Positions 41,331 to 49,949 of a stretch of DNA of 53,575 bases are shown piece after piece. The notes beneath the pieces were generated by a model. That model was given only the letters and a program-made list of their open reading frames with translations, searched no databases and was not told where the DNA came from. Positions within the stretch are counted from its first letter, which is position 1. Each line of letters opens with the position of its first letter. The stretch is from NCBI GenBank assembly GCA_943328975.2, contig CALQCC020000034.1, positions 1 to 53,575 of the forward strand, read 5' to 3'. The DNA is from Bordetella parapertussis. GTDB lineage: Bacteria; Acidobacteriota; Terriglobia; Bryobacterales; Bryobacteraceae. The translations under genes were made by a program, and so were the position numbers.

Positions 41331-44012
41331 TTACCTGCTGACTTGGATACTGCTGGGGGCCAGGCCACCGCGACCGGCAGCAGTGCCTTGAGTCATGCCG
41401 CCACCGTTTGCAATAACCTTTACCCAAAGGGAGCCTTCTCCCTTGAAATACGAGTTGCTGGTCGCGCTGCGCAGTGCCTGCAAGCTGCCTTGCGTCTCGC
41501 CCGAGGCTGCGGTGGTGTATCCCGGTAATTCCACGATCATCCACGAGCCGGGGTCCATTTCACTGACCTGAACGTTCAGGGTCGGCGCTTCGCTCTCCGC
41601 CCGGACTTCGGTACCGGCGAGCACCGTGAGCTGACCGGTGAGGTTGAGTTTCCGGCCATTGCGAGAGAGGACGATCGGGTTCGCCGCTCCTCGACCGCCG
41701 GGTGCTGCAGGAGCACCCTTCGCAGCGCCTGGTCCACCCGGACCACCTTTCGCTGCGCCAGGGCCACCCGGAGCAGCGGCTAAGGCAGCAGGCGCGCCTT
41801 TCGCAGCGCCAGGACCGCCCGGTCCACCACGACCTCCTCCCGGAGCAGCAGCCGTAATCCCCATGCGCCCCATGTCGCCTTTGCACACGGCCGCGCCCCA
41901 GGCCTGCTTCATTTCACAACGCTTCTCATCGAACGCGATTCCGTTGTCAATCACAATGTAAGAATTCGGACCCATGCCGGTGGCCGAGCCGTCCTTATCG
42001 TGGATCACCGCGCCGTTCCAGCCTGAAAAACTTCCGTATTCCCCGGTGAATTGCCACCGGCGCTCTGTCGGCGGGAAGTACGCCGGCTTGGCGTTTTCGA
42101 ATGTCAGCTTCTCGATGGAGTTGTTGGTGCTGACGCCAAAGCTGGTGAACAACAGGTACGAGAGGGCTCCGGCCTTGCGCGTGTCATTGTCGACATAATT
42201 GACGAACTTGGTGTTCGAAACATGATGCGTGAAGTCGTAGTATTCGTAGCCACGGACCGGGTAGTCCGCGTCCGTGCGAGGCATGGTTCGACCGTACTTG
42301 ATTTCCGCCGGCGTTTTGGGAGTGCCTTTATTGTCGCTTTCGCCCACGAACAGGGAGTTCAGAACTTTCGAGGTATAGTCGCCGTGGTACGGGGCCACGC
42401 CAGGGTACGCATGCGTGTAGCCGATCGCGCTGTCGGCAATCTTCAGGCCGTCGAAGATGTGATTCTCGCCACGCGCCCAGATCGCAGCGCCCTTGCTCTT
42501 GTAGATGGTCAAGTCTTTGATCACCGTTTCCAGCCTCGCGCTGTTGGTGTCGCTGGGGTCGGTATAGGGCAGATGCGTGTTCCCGCCCAGGTTGAATTTG
42601 CCCTGCGCATTGGTGCCGCGATCGAACATCAGGCCTTCGACGTTGGAGTGGGCGACGTTGCCCGAAAACTCCCGGAATTGCATGCGACGGGGCCAGGTCT
42701 TCGCAGCCAGCTCCGTGCCTTCGAACTTACCCGTTGGATGTTCTGACAAAGCAATCCAGAAGCCTGTTGCCTCAGACCCCGCGGACACATTCCCGCGGTA
42801 CGTATTGTCGGGGTTCGTGATCCAGAAGGTGGATGCCGTGTTGTCGGAAGGAAGCAACTGGTCAGTGGCATTTTGACCATTGGGCGCTCCGGCCACTCCG
42901 GTGAAGATTGCATTCGTCGAATTGCACGGCCGGCTGGGATGGCACTTGGTCAGCATCCCCAGGTTGGAAATGTACTGGTTGCCGTGTTCCACGCCATCTT
43001 CGAGGAAGTAGCAGTGCCCGACATTGTTGTACGCCACATTGTTCTGAACCCGCACATTGTTCGTGCCATGTACCGTCACGCAGCGGCTGTAAGTGTCGTG
43101 AATCGCAGAGTTCTCGACGTATTGCGCCTGCGTATCGCCAATCAGATGCCAATGGATCGGATACCTCGCCAGGTTCTCGTGCTGGCCCATGCGGAAGAAT
43201 TCAACTCCGGAGACTTGCATCGTTGAGCCCGTCATCGCCATCACGTGCCCGCCGCTGAAGGAGGTCTCTGCGTCGGGGGAAGCCTGAATTTTGATATTGC
43301 GTGACAACATGCCGACTTCCGCACGCTCATCCACGCCGAAGGTGACTTGGCCGTAGTGCATGTACTCAAGTTTCTGGTCCAGCGTAATCACTTTTCCAGA
43401 GATGCTGGAGATGGTTCGTCGCTCTGCCTGGTGGGGATCGAAATCCGTTGACGCGAGAACAATCGAATCGCCTTTTTTCCAGTCACCGGCATTCAGGACT
43501 TCGACTGTGGTGCTGCCTGCGGCGGCGGTTTTTGCCAGCTTGGTCCAGGAGTCTTTCCGATTCCCGTGCAGGCTCAGGGTTCCGCCCATCAGCATGATGC
43601 CGCGGTCACCCATGACTTCAATGTCTTCACCCGGGACGGTATTGGTCAGGGTAATGGTCGCATTGCGCGTGTGTGGGCGGGCTTCCGTGCCAATCTCCAA
43701 CTGCCCGTGTAACATGATCCACTCGGTGGTCAGTTCGAGATCTTTATTATCTGCGAAGCTCAGTTTGCCGTTGATCCTCAAACCGTGCAGCGCCGGCGGA
43801 CTGACATCGAGGACAACGTTCATGTCGGTCCCAATGGTGACAACGGCGTCTTTGGCAGGCACCTTCTTGTCAGGCCAGGTGCCTGCATCGGACCAGCGCT
43901 TCGCGGGAGCCGGCGTAGAAGTCTTCTGCTGAGCCTGAACGACGGCATATCCGCCGAGCACTAAAACGGCTGGAACCAGCACCGAAAGGAGCAAGAGAGA
44001 ATGTTTTCGCAT
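41331..44012 (-). CDS. large exported G8-domain beta-helix protein (CEMIP/TMEM2-like)
   Basis: 893 aa from the ATG at 44012, which has GGAGG 7 nt upstream and a signal peptide (SLLLLSVLVPAVLVLGGYAV). Residues about 35-150 have G8-domain features: RWSDAGTWPDKKVPAKDAVV, LHGLRINGKLSFADNKDLEL, MLHGQLEIGTEARPHTRNAT. A long right-handed beta-helix follows (YVENSAIHDTYSRCVTVHGT, VRVQNNVAYNNVGHCYFLED). In eukaryotes this architecture occurs in hyaluronan-depolymerising CEMIP/TMEM2. Near residue 750 is a ~55-residue Gly/Pro/Ala/Lys segment with repeated GPGAAKG, then a final beta domain. Polysaccharide binding or cleavage is inferred. Confidence 0.85.
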   Translation of the reverse strand: MRKHSLLLLSVLVPAVLVLGGYAVVQAQQKTSTPAPAKRWSDAGTWPDKKVPAKDAVVTIGTDMNVVLDVSPPALHGLRINGKLSFADNKDLELTTEWIMLHGQLEIGTEARPHTRNATITLTNTVPGEDIEVMGDRGIMLMGGTLSLHGNRKDSWTKLAKTAAAGSTTVEVLNAGDWKKGDSIVLASTDFDPHQAERRTISSISGKVITLDQKLEYMHYGQVTFGVDERAEVGMLSRNIKIQASPDAETSFSGGHVMAMTGSTMQVSGVEFFRMGQHENLARYPIHWHLIGDTQAQYVENSAIHDTYSRCVTVHGTNNVRVQNNVAYNNVGHCYFLEDGVEHGNQYISNLGMLTKCHPSRPCNSTNAIFTGVAGAPNGQNATDQLLPSDNTASTFWITNPDNTYRGNVSAGSEATGFWIALSEHPTGKFEGTELAAKTWPRRMQFREFSGNVAHSNVEGLMFDRGTNAQGKFNLGGNTHLPYTDPSDTNSARLETVIKDLTIYKSKGAAIWARGENHIFDGLKIADSAIGYTHAYPGVAPYHGDYTSKVLNSLFVGESDNKGTPKTPAEIKYGRTMPRTDADYPVRGYEYYDFTHHVSNTKFVNYVDNDTRKAGALSYLLFTSFGVSTNNSIEKLTFENAKPAYFPPTERRWQFTGEYGSFSGWNGAVIHDKDGSATGMGPNSYIVIDNGIAFDEKRCEMKQAWGAAVCKGDMGRMGITAAAPGGGRGGPGGPGAAKGAPAALAAAPGGPGAAKGGPGGPGAAKGAPAAPGGRGAANPIVLSRNGRKLNLTGQLTVLAGTEVRAESEAPTLNVQVSEMDPGSWMIVELPGYTTAASGETQGSLQALRSATSNSYFKGEGSLWVKVIANGGGMTQGTAAGRGGLAPSSIQVSR

Positions 44013-44119
44013 AGTGAAACCTCCGTGATCGAGACCCACGATAACAAGTTCCAGAGAGGGTGACAAGGGACAGGAGCGCCACCCGAAGCGTTCTGTTACT
44101 ATGTTCCGGGGAGGATGTC

Positions 44120-44683
44120 ATGAAACTGAATTCCATTCGTTGGGCGGCCGTGTTGGGCCTGTCCTATCTCGCGCTGGCAAGCTTGCCCGCTGCGCGTGCG
44201 CAGGACAAGATGACGCTGCAGACATTGATTGACCGCCAGTTGATCCAGGATCAGATCACGCGTTACTACTACAACTTCGGCAAAGTGGAGCGGCAGCTCG
44301 AAGAGAGCTTCTATGCCGAGGACGGCGAGTTGATTCTCGGCACCAGGCACTACAAAGGCCATGACGGCATCAAGCAGGCATACAACCGCGCCCCCGCGGT
44401 GCCCCCTGCGGCTGGAACGGCAGCTCCAACTCCGGCCGCGCCCCCGCGCGAAAGGCTCGCTTTCAACGTGGCGATCGAGAATCCTCTGATCGTCGTGCAT
44501 GGCGACACGGCCACCTCGCAGGTCATTTTCACCGAGTACCGGCAGGAGAAGGCGGGCGATCCGATGAAGTTTACGACTCAGGGCAAGGAGTACGCCACGT
44601 GGGTCAAAGTGAAAGGCCAGTGGCTCTACAAGACCCGCCAGATCGCGAGCGGCAGTAATCCACCCGAAGGCTGGAAGGAATAA
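44120..44683 (+). CDS. exported SnoaL-like (NTF2-fold) protein
   Basis: 187 aa from an ATG with a GGGAGG site. Signal peptide AAVLGLSYLALASLPAARAQ. The SnoaL-like part: LIDRQLIQDQITRYYYNFGK, YAEDGELILGTRHYKGHDGI, then YATWVKVKGQWLYKTRQIAS. A Pro/Ala-rich insert (residues about 93-113, PPAAGTAAPTPAAPP) interrupts the fold in a loop. SnoaL-type proteins include cyclases, dehydratases and isomerases of aromatic or polyketide substrates. It is divergent from the G8-domain gene. Confidence 0.8.
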   Translation: MKLNSIRWAAVLGLSYLALASLPAARAQDKMTLQTLIDRQLIQDQITRYYYNFGKVERQLEESFYAEDGELILGTRHYKGHDGIKQAYNRAPAVPPAAGTAAPTPAAPPRERLAFNVAIENPLIVVHGDTATSQVIFTEYRQEKAGDPMKFTTQGKEYATWVKVKGQWLYKTRQIASGSNPPEGWKE

Positions 44684-44722
44684 TTCTGGCGACCGGACCG
44701 ATGTGTCCGGATCGCTTCATGT

Positions 44723-44737
44723 CACGATATTATCGTG
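44723..44737. promoter_or_regulatory. 15-bp palindrome, candidate operator
   Basis: CACGATA-T-TATCGTG: perfect 7-bp arms around one central base, 40 nt after the SnoaL-like stop and about 320 nt before the five-gene operon. The short symmetric form is typical of dimeric regulator sites. The LysR-type protein at 49950-50855 is the nearest candidate, without direct evidence. Confidence 0.4.
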
Positions 44738-44752
44738 CTGCATTCTTCACGC

Positions 44753-44782
44753 GACCCTATTCTCTCTCATGAGAATTGGGTC
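44753..44782 (+). terminator. 12-bp imperfect hairpin downstream of the SnoaL-like gene
   Basis: Arms 44753-44764 and 44771-44782 pair at 11 of 12 positions around a 6-nt loop. No T-tract follows, so it is either a factor-dependent or transcript-stabilising structure for the SnoaL-like gene or a regulatory element of the following operon. Confidence 0.4.
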
Positions 44783-45057
44783 GAGGACCTTGTGCCAGAA
44801 GGTTGGAGATCCGAGGGACATTCCGGGCAGGGCGAGGCACAACGAATATAACGGGCGAAATAGTGCCGTGGAATGTAGAAGACACAGCGGCTAAATATGG
44901 AATCTTTAGGGGAGCAGACAAGATCAAAAATGTTTGGCTCCCGGGCGAGCGCTGCGTCTGGTGTCGGCAGAGACTGAGTCCCGAGACTTAGCAGGCATCA
45001 TTTCCACCGATGCCTGGCATCGCGAGAATCGATTTCTCTGGCTGGAGATTGCCCCCT

Positions 45058-45489
45058 ATGCTAGTCCGTATGGCGAATCTACGCTCCGTCTTTCTCTGTG
45101 CCGCGGTGACGTTCCTTTCCGGAATCGCTGCAGTCGCGCACCACGGGAGCAACGTCTCCTATCAGTTGGACAAGACCATCGCGCTTACGGGTACCGTAAC
45201 AGAGTGGGAGTTCGTGAACCCCCATCCTCAGATCTACTTCGACGTAAAGAATGAGAGCGGTGAGGTGGCGCGTTGGGCGGCGGAGCTACTACCCACACCG
45301 TCCATGATGAAGAACTTCCAGGTGGGCTGGAGCCGGACCACGCTGAAACCCGGAGATCAGATCCAATTGGTGTGCAACCCGTCCAGAGTCGCGGGTGCAA
45401 AAGCGTGCCTGGCGAAAGAACTTCAGGTGAACGGTAAAGTGTGGCCTCTGGCGGCGGGCGGTGCGGGTGCTACTAAGGGGAAGCAGTGA
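45058..45489 (+). CDS. exported DUF6152-type protein, first gene of five-gene operon
   Basis: 143 aa from the ATG at 45058 (an ATG four codons later is equally plausible). Signal peptide LRSVFLCAAVTFLSGIAAVA directly followed by HHGSNVSYQLDKTIALTGTV, the DUF6152 start, then EWEFVNPHPQIYFDVKNESG and LKPGDQIQLVCNPSRVAGAK. Probably a small periplasmic beta-barrel; the N-terminal His-His could bind metal (inference). The C-terminus ends in a Gly/Ala/Lys tail (GGAGATKGKQ). Its TGA overlaps the ATG of the next gene. Confidence 0.8.
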   Translation: MLVRMANLRSVFLCAAVTFLSGIAAVAHHGSNVSYQLDKTIALTGTVTEWEFVNPHPQIYFDVKNESGEVARWAAELLPTPSMMKNFQVGWSRTTLKPGDQIQLVCNPSRVAGAKACLAKELQVNGKVWPLAAGGAGATKGKQ

Positions 45490-46277
45490 TGCGTCCATCG
45501 ATTCTTCTGGCGGTCACCGCGCTTTCGATATTCGGGCAAGCGAAGCCTGATTTCGATCCTCACGACCTGTCCGGACACTGGAATCGCACTAGCCGGTTCC
45601 AAACCTTCAGCAACGTTTTCTCGGGGCAGGGAGCGACACAGGGCACGGCAGAAGCTCCGCTGACCGCGGCCGGCAAGGCAAGGTATGAAGCAAACAAGCC
45701 CGGCTACGGTCCGCGAGCCACACCCCCGGCGCTGGGCAATGACCCGATGGGCACCTGCGATCCTCTAGGCATCCCGCGTTTGTTGAACACCGAAGTGATC
45801 TCGCCGCATCAGACCATGGAGATCGTCCAAGTCCCCGGCCGCATGATTCAGTTCTTCGAGTGGCATCACGATTGGCGCGAGGTCTTCGCGGATGGCCGCG
45901 TGTTGCCAGCTGCTGACAGGATCGATCCTACGTGGAATGGGACGTCGGTGGGCCGGTGGGAAGACAACGTGTTCGTCGTCGACAGTATCGGGTTTGACGA
46001 CCGCACGTGGCTGGATAAATTCGGCTACCCGCATAGCGAGGAGATGCGCCTACAGGAGCGCTACCGCCGGATCGATAAGGATACCCTCGAACTCACGATG
46101 ACGCTGACAGATCCTGAAACATACTCGCGTCCCTGGGTCAGTGACACGAAGATTTTCAAGATCGATCGAGAGAAGGCGAAACGCTGGGACGAACAGATCT
46201 ACTGCGTGCCCACCGAAGAGTACAAATTCAATCAGCGCGTGCGCGACGAAGCCGGGGGGAAGGGCGTCGGCAAATGA
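45489..46277 (+). CDS. exported protein of the expanded family (paralogue P3), operon gene 2
   Basis: 262 aa; the ATG at 45489 overlaps the preceding TGA. Signal peptide MRPSILLAVTALSIFGQA. The mature part begins FDPHDLSGHWNRTSRFQTFS, then shows the family blocks WREVFADGRVLPAAD, SVGRWEDNVFVVDSIGFD, TWLDKFGYPHSEEMRLQERY and LTDPETYSRPW. Periplasmic, function unknown. The stop overlaps the ATG of the metallo-hydrolase gene (ATGA), so stoichiometric expression is likely. Confidence 0.82.
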   Translation: MRPSILLAVTALSIFGQAKPDFDPHDLSGHWNRTSRFQTFSNVFSGQGATQGTAEAPLTAAGKARYEANKPGYGPRATPPALGNDPMGTCDPLGIPRLLNTEVISPHQTMEIVQVPGRMIQFFEWHHDWREVFADGRVLPAADRIDPTWNGTSVGRWEDNVFVVDSIGFDDRTWLDKFGYPHSEEMRLQERYRRIDKDTLELTMTLTDPETYSRPWVSDTKIFKIDREKAKRWDEQIYCVPTEEYKFNQRVRDEAGGKGVGK

Positions 46278-47212
46278 AGAAGCGACTCATCGTATCGTGC
46301 GCGCTGGGATGCGTCGCTGCGATGGCGCAGGATCAAACGGCGATCCAAGGCCACATCGGTCGTGCGAAAGCGGCAGCGGGCAGCCGATGGGCCGAAGCCG
46401 CGACTTACTTCTGCGCGGAAAGCTCCATGCCCAACCGGCCAACCGATCCCGCCATCGAGCCGACGCGTCTGTTTGACAACCTCTCGGTGATCGGGAGTGT
46501 TGGTACCGCGATCTACATAGTTCGAACCAGCGAAGGGCTGATCATGATCGATGCCGGATACCCGGAGCAGATCGAATCGGTTCTACTCACGGGCCTCAAA
46601 GCGCTTCAATTGGACCCTGCCCAAGTCCGCTCCGTGATCGTGTTGCACGGGCACTCCGATCACTTTGGGGCCGCCAAGTACTTTCAAGACACCTACGGTG
46701 CGAAGGTGTTCCTTTCGGCGGCGGACTGGGACTTGTTGGACGCTCCGCAGGCCAAAGGAAAAGGGCCTACCGTGCCGCAACCCAGGCGCGATCAAATCGT
46801 GAAAGACGGAGAACCGATCGTGCTGGGAGACACCAAGATCCTGCCGGTGCTTGTGCCCGGTCACACGAATGGTGCGCTGGCACTGATCTTTCAGGTGTCT
46901 GACAAGGGGACGAGATACACAGCGGGGTTGTTCGGAGGCACGGTCTTGTCGGCAGGTTTTGTCACCGTCGATGGCCTGCGCGACTATGTCAAATCCGTGC
47001 AGCGCTACGCGGGTATCGCAGCGGACAATCACGTGGTTGTCGAGATCCAGAATCATCCGCTGATGGATGGCTTCGCGGCGAAACTGGCGCAACTCAAGAA
47101 GCGAGGCCTGCAGGATACTCACCCCTTTGTTGTCGGTGAAGCATCCTACGCCTCGTTTCTGAACGTGATGTCTGAATGTGCGCAAGCGCAGCTCCTACGA
47201 AAAGCGAAATGA
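46274..47212 (+). CDS. exported metallo-beta-lactamase-fold hydrolase (B3-like), operon gene 3
   Basis: 312 aa with a signal peptide (MKKRLIVSCALGCVAAMAQ). The zinc site is intact: HGHSDHFGA (HxHxDH), with a further His in LVPGHTNGALAL and one in QNHPLMDGF. The N-terminal FDNLSVIGSVGTAIYIVRTS and LIMIDAGYPEQIES follow the subclass B3-like layout. Beta-lactam hydrolysis is only one activity of this fold; the operon context of unknown exported proteins argues for another small-molecule substrate. Overlaps genes on both sides by 4 nt. Confidence 0.9.
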   Translation: MKKRLIVSCALGCVAAMAQDQTAIQGHIGRAKAAAGSRWAEAATYFCAESSMPNRPTDPAIEPTRLFDNLSVIGSVGTAIYIVRTSEGLIMIDAGYPEQIESVLLTGLKALQLDPAQVRSVIVLHGHSDHFGAAKYFQDTYGAKVFLSAADWDLLDAPQAKGKGPTVPQPRRDQIVKDGEPIVLGDTKILPVLVPGHTNGALALIFQVSDKGTRYTAGLFGGTVLSAGFVTVDGLRDYVKSVQRYAGIAADNHVVVEIQNHPLMDGFAAKLAQLKKRGLQDTHPFVVGEASYASFLNVMSECAQAQLLRKAK

Positions 47213-47970
47213 TAAAATCTATTCTTGCCATCGGCCTGTTGATGAGCGCACCAATATGGGCGCAGCCACCTGGGGCTGCAGGCCCGAAGCCGGCCGCTCC
47301 CAACGCCCGCCGGGCGGCCCCGTTCGATCCCGAGGGTTACTGGGTCGCGCAGATCACGGAAGACTGGCACTACCGGATCAAGGCGGCCGCGAAGGGGGAC
47401 GTCGGCGGTATCCCGGTCAACGCTCAGGCGCGTCGCGCCGCTGCTGCATGGGATCCGGAGAAAGATGCCGCGGCCGGAGAAGCGTGCAAGGCGTATGGTG
47501 TGGGAGGCATCCTTCGCATGCCTGGCCGGCTTCACATCACATGGGAAGGTGACAACGCGCTGAAGCTGGAGACGGATTCCGGAAGTCAGTCAAGGATGTT
47601 CTCCTTCGGTCAGCCGAGTGGACAGGGCGGTGATTGGCAGGGTGTATCGATTGCTTCCTGGGACCGTCAGGCGCCGGCGCTCAGCGGATTCACCTTGGGG
47701 AATGCCGGCGGCGGGGCCCCTTCGCTAAAGATCGTTACGACGAAGGCCAAGCCTGGTTACTTGGCTCGCAATGGCGTGCCTTACGGTGCGAACGCCACGT
47801 TCACGGAATACTACGATCTGCTTCAAGTGCCCGCCGGAGACACGCTGCTGGTCGTTACCGTCGAAGTCACGGACCCCGAGAACCTGAGCACGCCTTACTG
47901 GTACAGCGTGCACTTCAAGAAGCAAGCGGATGCGACGGGCTGGTCGCCACGGCCTTGCTCGGCCAAGTGA
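47209..47970 (+). CDS. exported protein, divergent family member (paralogue P5), operon gene 4
   Basis: 253 aa; the ATG overlaps the metallo-hydrolase TGA. Signal peptide MIKSILAIGLLMSAPIWAQ, then a Pro/Ala/Gly-rich stretch (PPGAAGPKPAAPNARRAAP). The mature part starts FDPEGYWVAQITEDWHYRIK. The C-terminal half (LARNGVPYGANATFTEYYDL, then VTDPENLSTPYW) aligns by eye with the first half of the next gene (LRRNGLPESDQATLTEFFTR, INDPVFLSEPW), showing that it is a remote relative of the P1-P4 family. Function unknown. Confidence 0.78.
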   Translation: MIKSILAIGLLMSAPIWAQPPGAAGPKPAAPNARRAAPFDPEGYWVAQITEDWHYRIKAAAKGDVGGIPVNAQARRAAAAWDPEKDAAAGEACKAYGVGGILRMPGRLHITWEGDNALKLETDSGSQSRMFSFGQPSGQGGDWQGVSIASWDRQAPALSGFTLGNAGGGAPSLKIVTTKAKPGYLARNGVPYGANATFTEYYDLLQVPAGDTLLVVTVEVTDPENLSTPYWYSVHFKKQADATGWSPRPCSAK

Positions 47971-47972
47971 GG

Positions 47973-49862
47973 ATGCGAAAGATGAGACTCACTCGTTTCG
48001 TTCCAGTGGTCATTTCCCTCGCTGCGGGCGTGTGGCTGCTGAATGCGCAAGGACCTGGCGGATTCGGAGGGGCAGGAAAAGGCAAGGCCGGGCCACCTCC
48101 GGTGATCGACTTCTCGGGCGCGTGGACCGGGAACATGCAGGAGGACAGCGCCGAGCGCGGCGCGGGTCCTGACCTCGTCGACTATGGCGGTGTCCCGGTA
48201 AACGAAGCGGGCCGGCTATGGGCGCTCTCCTACGACACCTCACGTCTGACCTCGCGGTTCCACCAGTGCGACGGTTATGTTGCGCCGTATTCGGTACGAG
48301 CGATCGGGAACACGCGCGTCTGGGAAGAGCGCGATCCGAACTTGCACACACTCATCGCCATTCATTGGTACTCACAGACGTTTGAGGGACATCGCGTGTT
48401 CTGGATGGACGGAAGGCCGCATCCACCGGCATATGCTCCGCACTCCTTTATGGGATTCTCAACGGGAACGTTTGTCGGGAACGCGTTACGCGTTGAGACG
48501 ACGCACCTCAAGCAGGGATGGCTTCGCCGCAACGGATTGCCGGAAAGCGATCAAGCCACGCTGACGGAGTTCTTCACGCGGCGTGGGGATCACATCACGT
48601 ACACTTCGGTGATCAACGATCCGGTTTTTCTTTCGGAACCATGGATCAAGACGACTGACTTCTATCGCCAGCCCACAGACCCTGGCGCTTGGTTATTTCC
48701 CTGCGATGACAGTGAACAAGTCACGGGCCGCGCGCCCGACCAAGTTCCGAACTATCTCTTTGGAACGCACCCCTATGCAGAAGAATACGCGAAGAAAAAT
48801 AGCCTCTCGTTGCTGGGCGCTCTAGGCGGACCAGAAACGTTATACCCCGAGTTTGAGGCGAAGATCACGATGGCTACCCCGGCCGAAGCGCGAACTCGCA
48901 TGCTGCCTGCGCCGGGTCCTTCGCAGACCAGTCGAGCCCTCGACCCGGATCCGCACGATGGCGAGATCCACGTTCTGCCTGTGCGCGGTGGCGTGTACAT
49001 GTTGGTCGGCGATGGCGGCAACATCGTGGTTCAGGTGGGCGATCAAGGAGCATTCGTCGTGGACACGGGCTCCGGTCAACTCACAGACAAAGTACTCGCC
49101 GCAATTCGGCGTCTTTCGCCGAAGCCGATCCAATTCATCGCGAACACAAGCTTTCACCCGGCGTATACCGGCGGAAACGAAAAGTTGAAACTGGCTGGCT
49201 CAGATCCGAGCCTCGTCGGAACCTTCCTCGCTCTGAGTACTCCAGGGGTTGGATCGACGGCTTCGATCCTTGCGCACGAAAATGTCGTGGGACGCATGAA
49301 CGGATCCATGGGGAATCCGGCCACGCCGCCCGAGTCATGGCCGATCGACACCTACCTCGCGGATCGCCTGCGTAGATTTCACAACGGCGACAGCATCGAA
49401 ATGTTCTACGCGCCCAACGCAAGCACGGATGGCGACAGTTTCGTTCACTTCCGCCGGGAAGACGTGATCGTGACGGGCGACGTGTTCAATACCACGCAGT
49501 ATCCATTCATCGACGTGGCAAACGGCGGCAGCGTGCAAGGAGAAATCGAGGCGCTGAATGCGATTCTTGGCCGCACCGTTTTCCAACATTCCGGGGAAGG
49601 CGGAACTTACGTCGTTCCTGGGCGCGGGTACCTGTGCGATGAACACGAGGTGGTGGAGTATCGCGACATGGTCGCAATCATTCGCGACCGTGTGAAGGCG
49701 ATGATTGCCAGCGGAGCCACGCTGGCGCAGGTCAAGACGGCCAAGGTGACAGCGGACTACGATACTCGCTACGGCGCGAACAGCGGTGCGTGGACGACGG
49801 AAAACTTCGTTGAGGCGGTCTATGCGAGCCTCAAGACACCACCTCAGAAGAGCAGCAAATAA
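47973..49862 (+). CDS. exported fusion: family domain (P4) plus metallo-beta-lactamase-like domain lacking metal ligands, operon gene 5
   Basis: 629 aa from the ATG at 47973 (an ATG three codons later is an alternative). Signal peptide RFVPVVISLAAGVWLLNAQ followed by GPGGFGGAGKGKAGPPP. Residues about 40-270 are the P-type domain (FWMDGRPHPPAYAPHSFMGF, INDPVFLSEPW). Residues about 330-620 follow the metallo-beta-lactamase fold (VQVGDQGAFVVDTGSGQLTD, ASTDGDSFVHFRREDVIVTG, QYPFIDVANGGS), but the metal motif reads NTSFHPAYTGGN where HxHxDH is expected, and the PGHG site reads PGRG. A catalytically inactive binding role is inferred. Confidence 0.85.
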   Translation: MRKMRLTRFVPVVISLAAGVWLLNAQGPGGFGGAGKGKAGPPPVIDFSGAWTGNMQEDSAERGAGPDLVDYGGVPVNEAGRLWALSYDTSRLTSRFHQCDGYVAPYSVRAIGNTRVWEERDPNLHTLIAIHWYSQTFEGHRVFWMDGRPHPPAYAPHSFMGFSTGTFVGNALRVETTHLKQGWLRRNGLPESDQATLTEFFTRRGDHITYTSVINDPVFLSEPWIKTTDFYRQPTDPGAWLFPCDDSEQVTGRAPDQVPNYLFGTHPYAEEYAKKNSLSLLGALGGPETLYPEFEAKITMATPAEARTRMLPAPGPSQTSRALDPDPHDGEIHVLPVRGGVYMLVGDGGNIVVQVGDQGAFVVDTGSGQLTDKVLAAIRRLSPKPIQFIANTSFHPAYTGGNEKLKLAGSDPSLVGTFLALSTPGVGSTASILAHENVVGRMNGSMGNPATPPESWPIDTYLADRLRRFHNGDSIEMFYAPNASTDGDSFVHFRREDVIVTGDVFNTTQYPFIDVANGGSVQGEIEALNAILGRTVFQHSGEGGTYVVPGRGYLCDEHEVVEYRDMVAIIRDRVKAMIASGATLAQVKTAKVTADYDTRYGANSGAWTTENFVEAVYASLKTPPQKSSK

Positions 49863-49949
49863 GAGCTTGGCCATGACGAGGGCGGTTGAAGGGTTCGTTC
49901 TGACCCGGGTTCAAGAAACTCTGTTGAAAGTGTCGTAGATTAGGTCTCT

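Larger units (their letters stand above)
44684..45057. other. non-coding gap holding two strong palindromes
   Basis: About 370 bp between the SnoaL-like gene and the five-gene exported operon. No gene is recognised; the short open frames have no ribosome site or familiar sequence. The stretch contains the palindrome at 44723-44737 and the hairpin at 44753-44782, listed separately. The rest is unremarkable. Confidence 0.5.
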
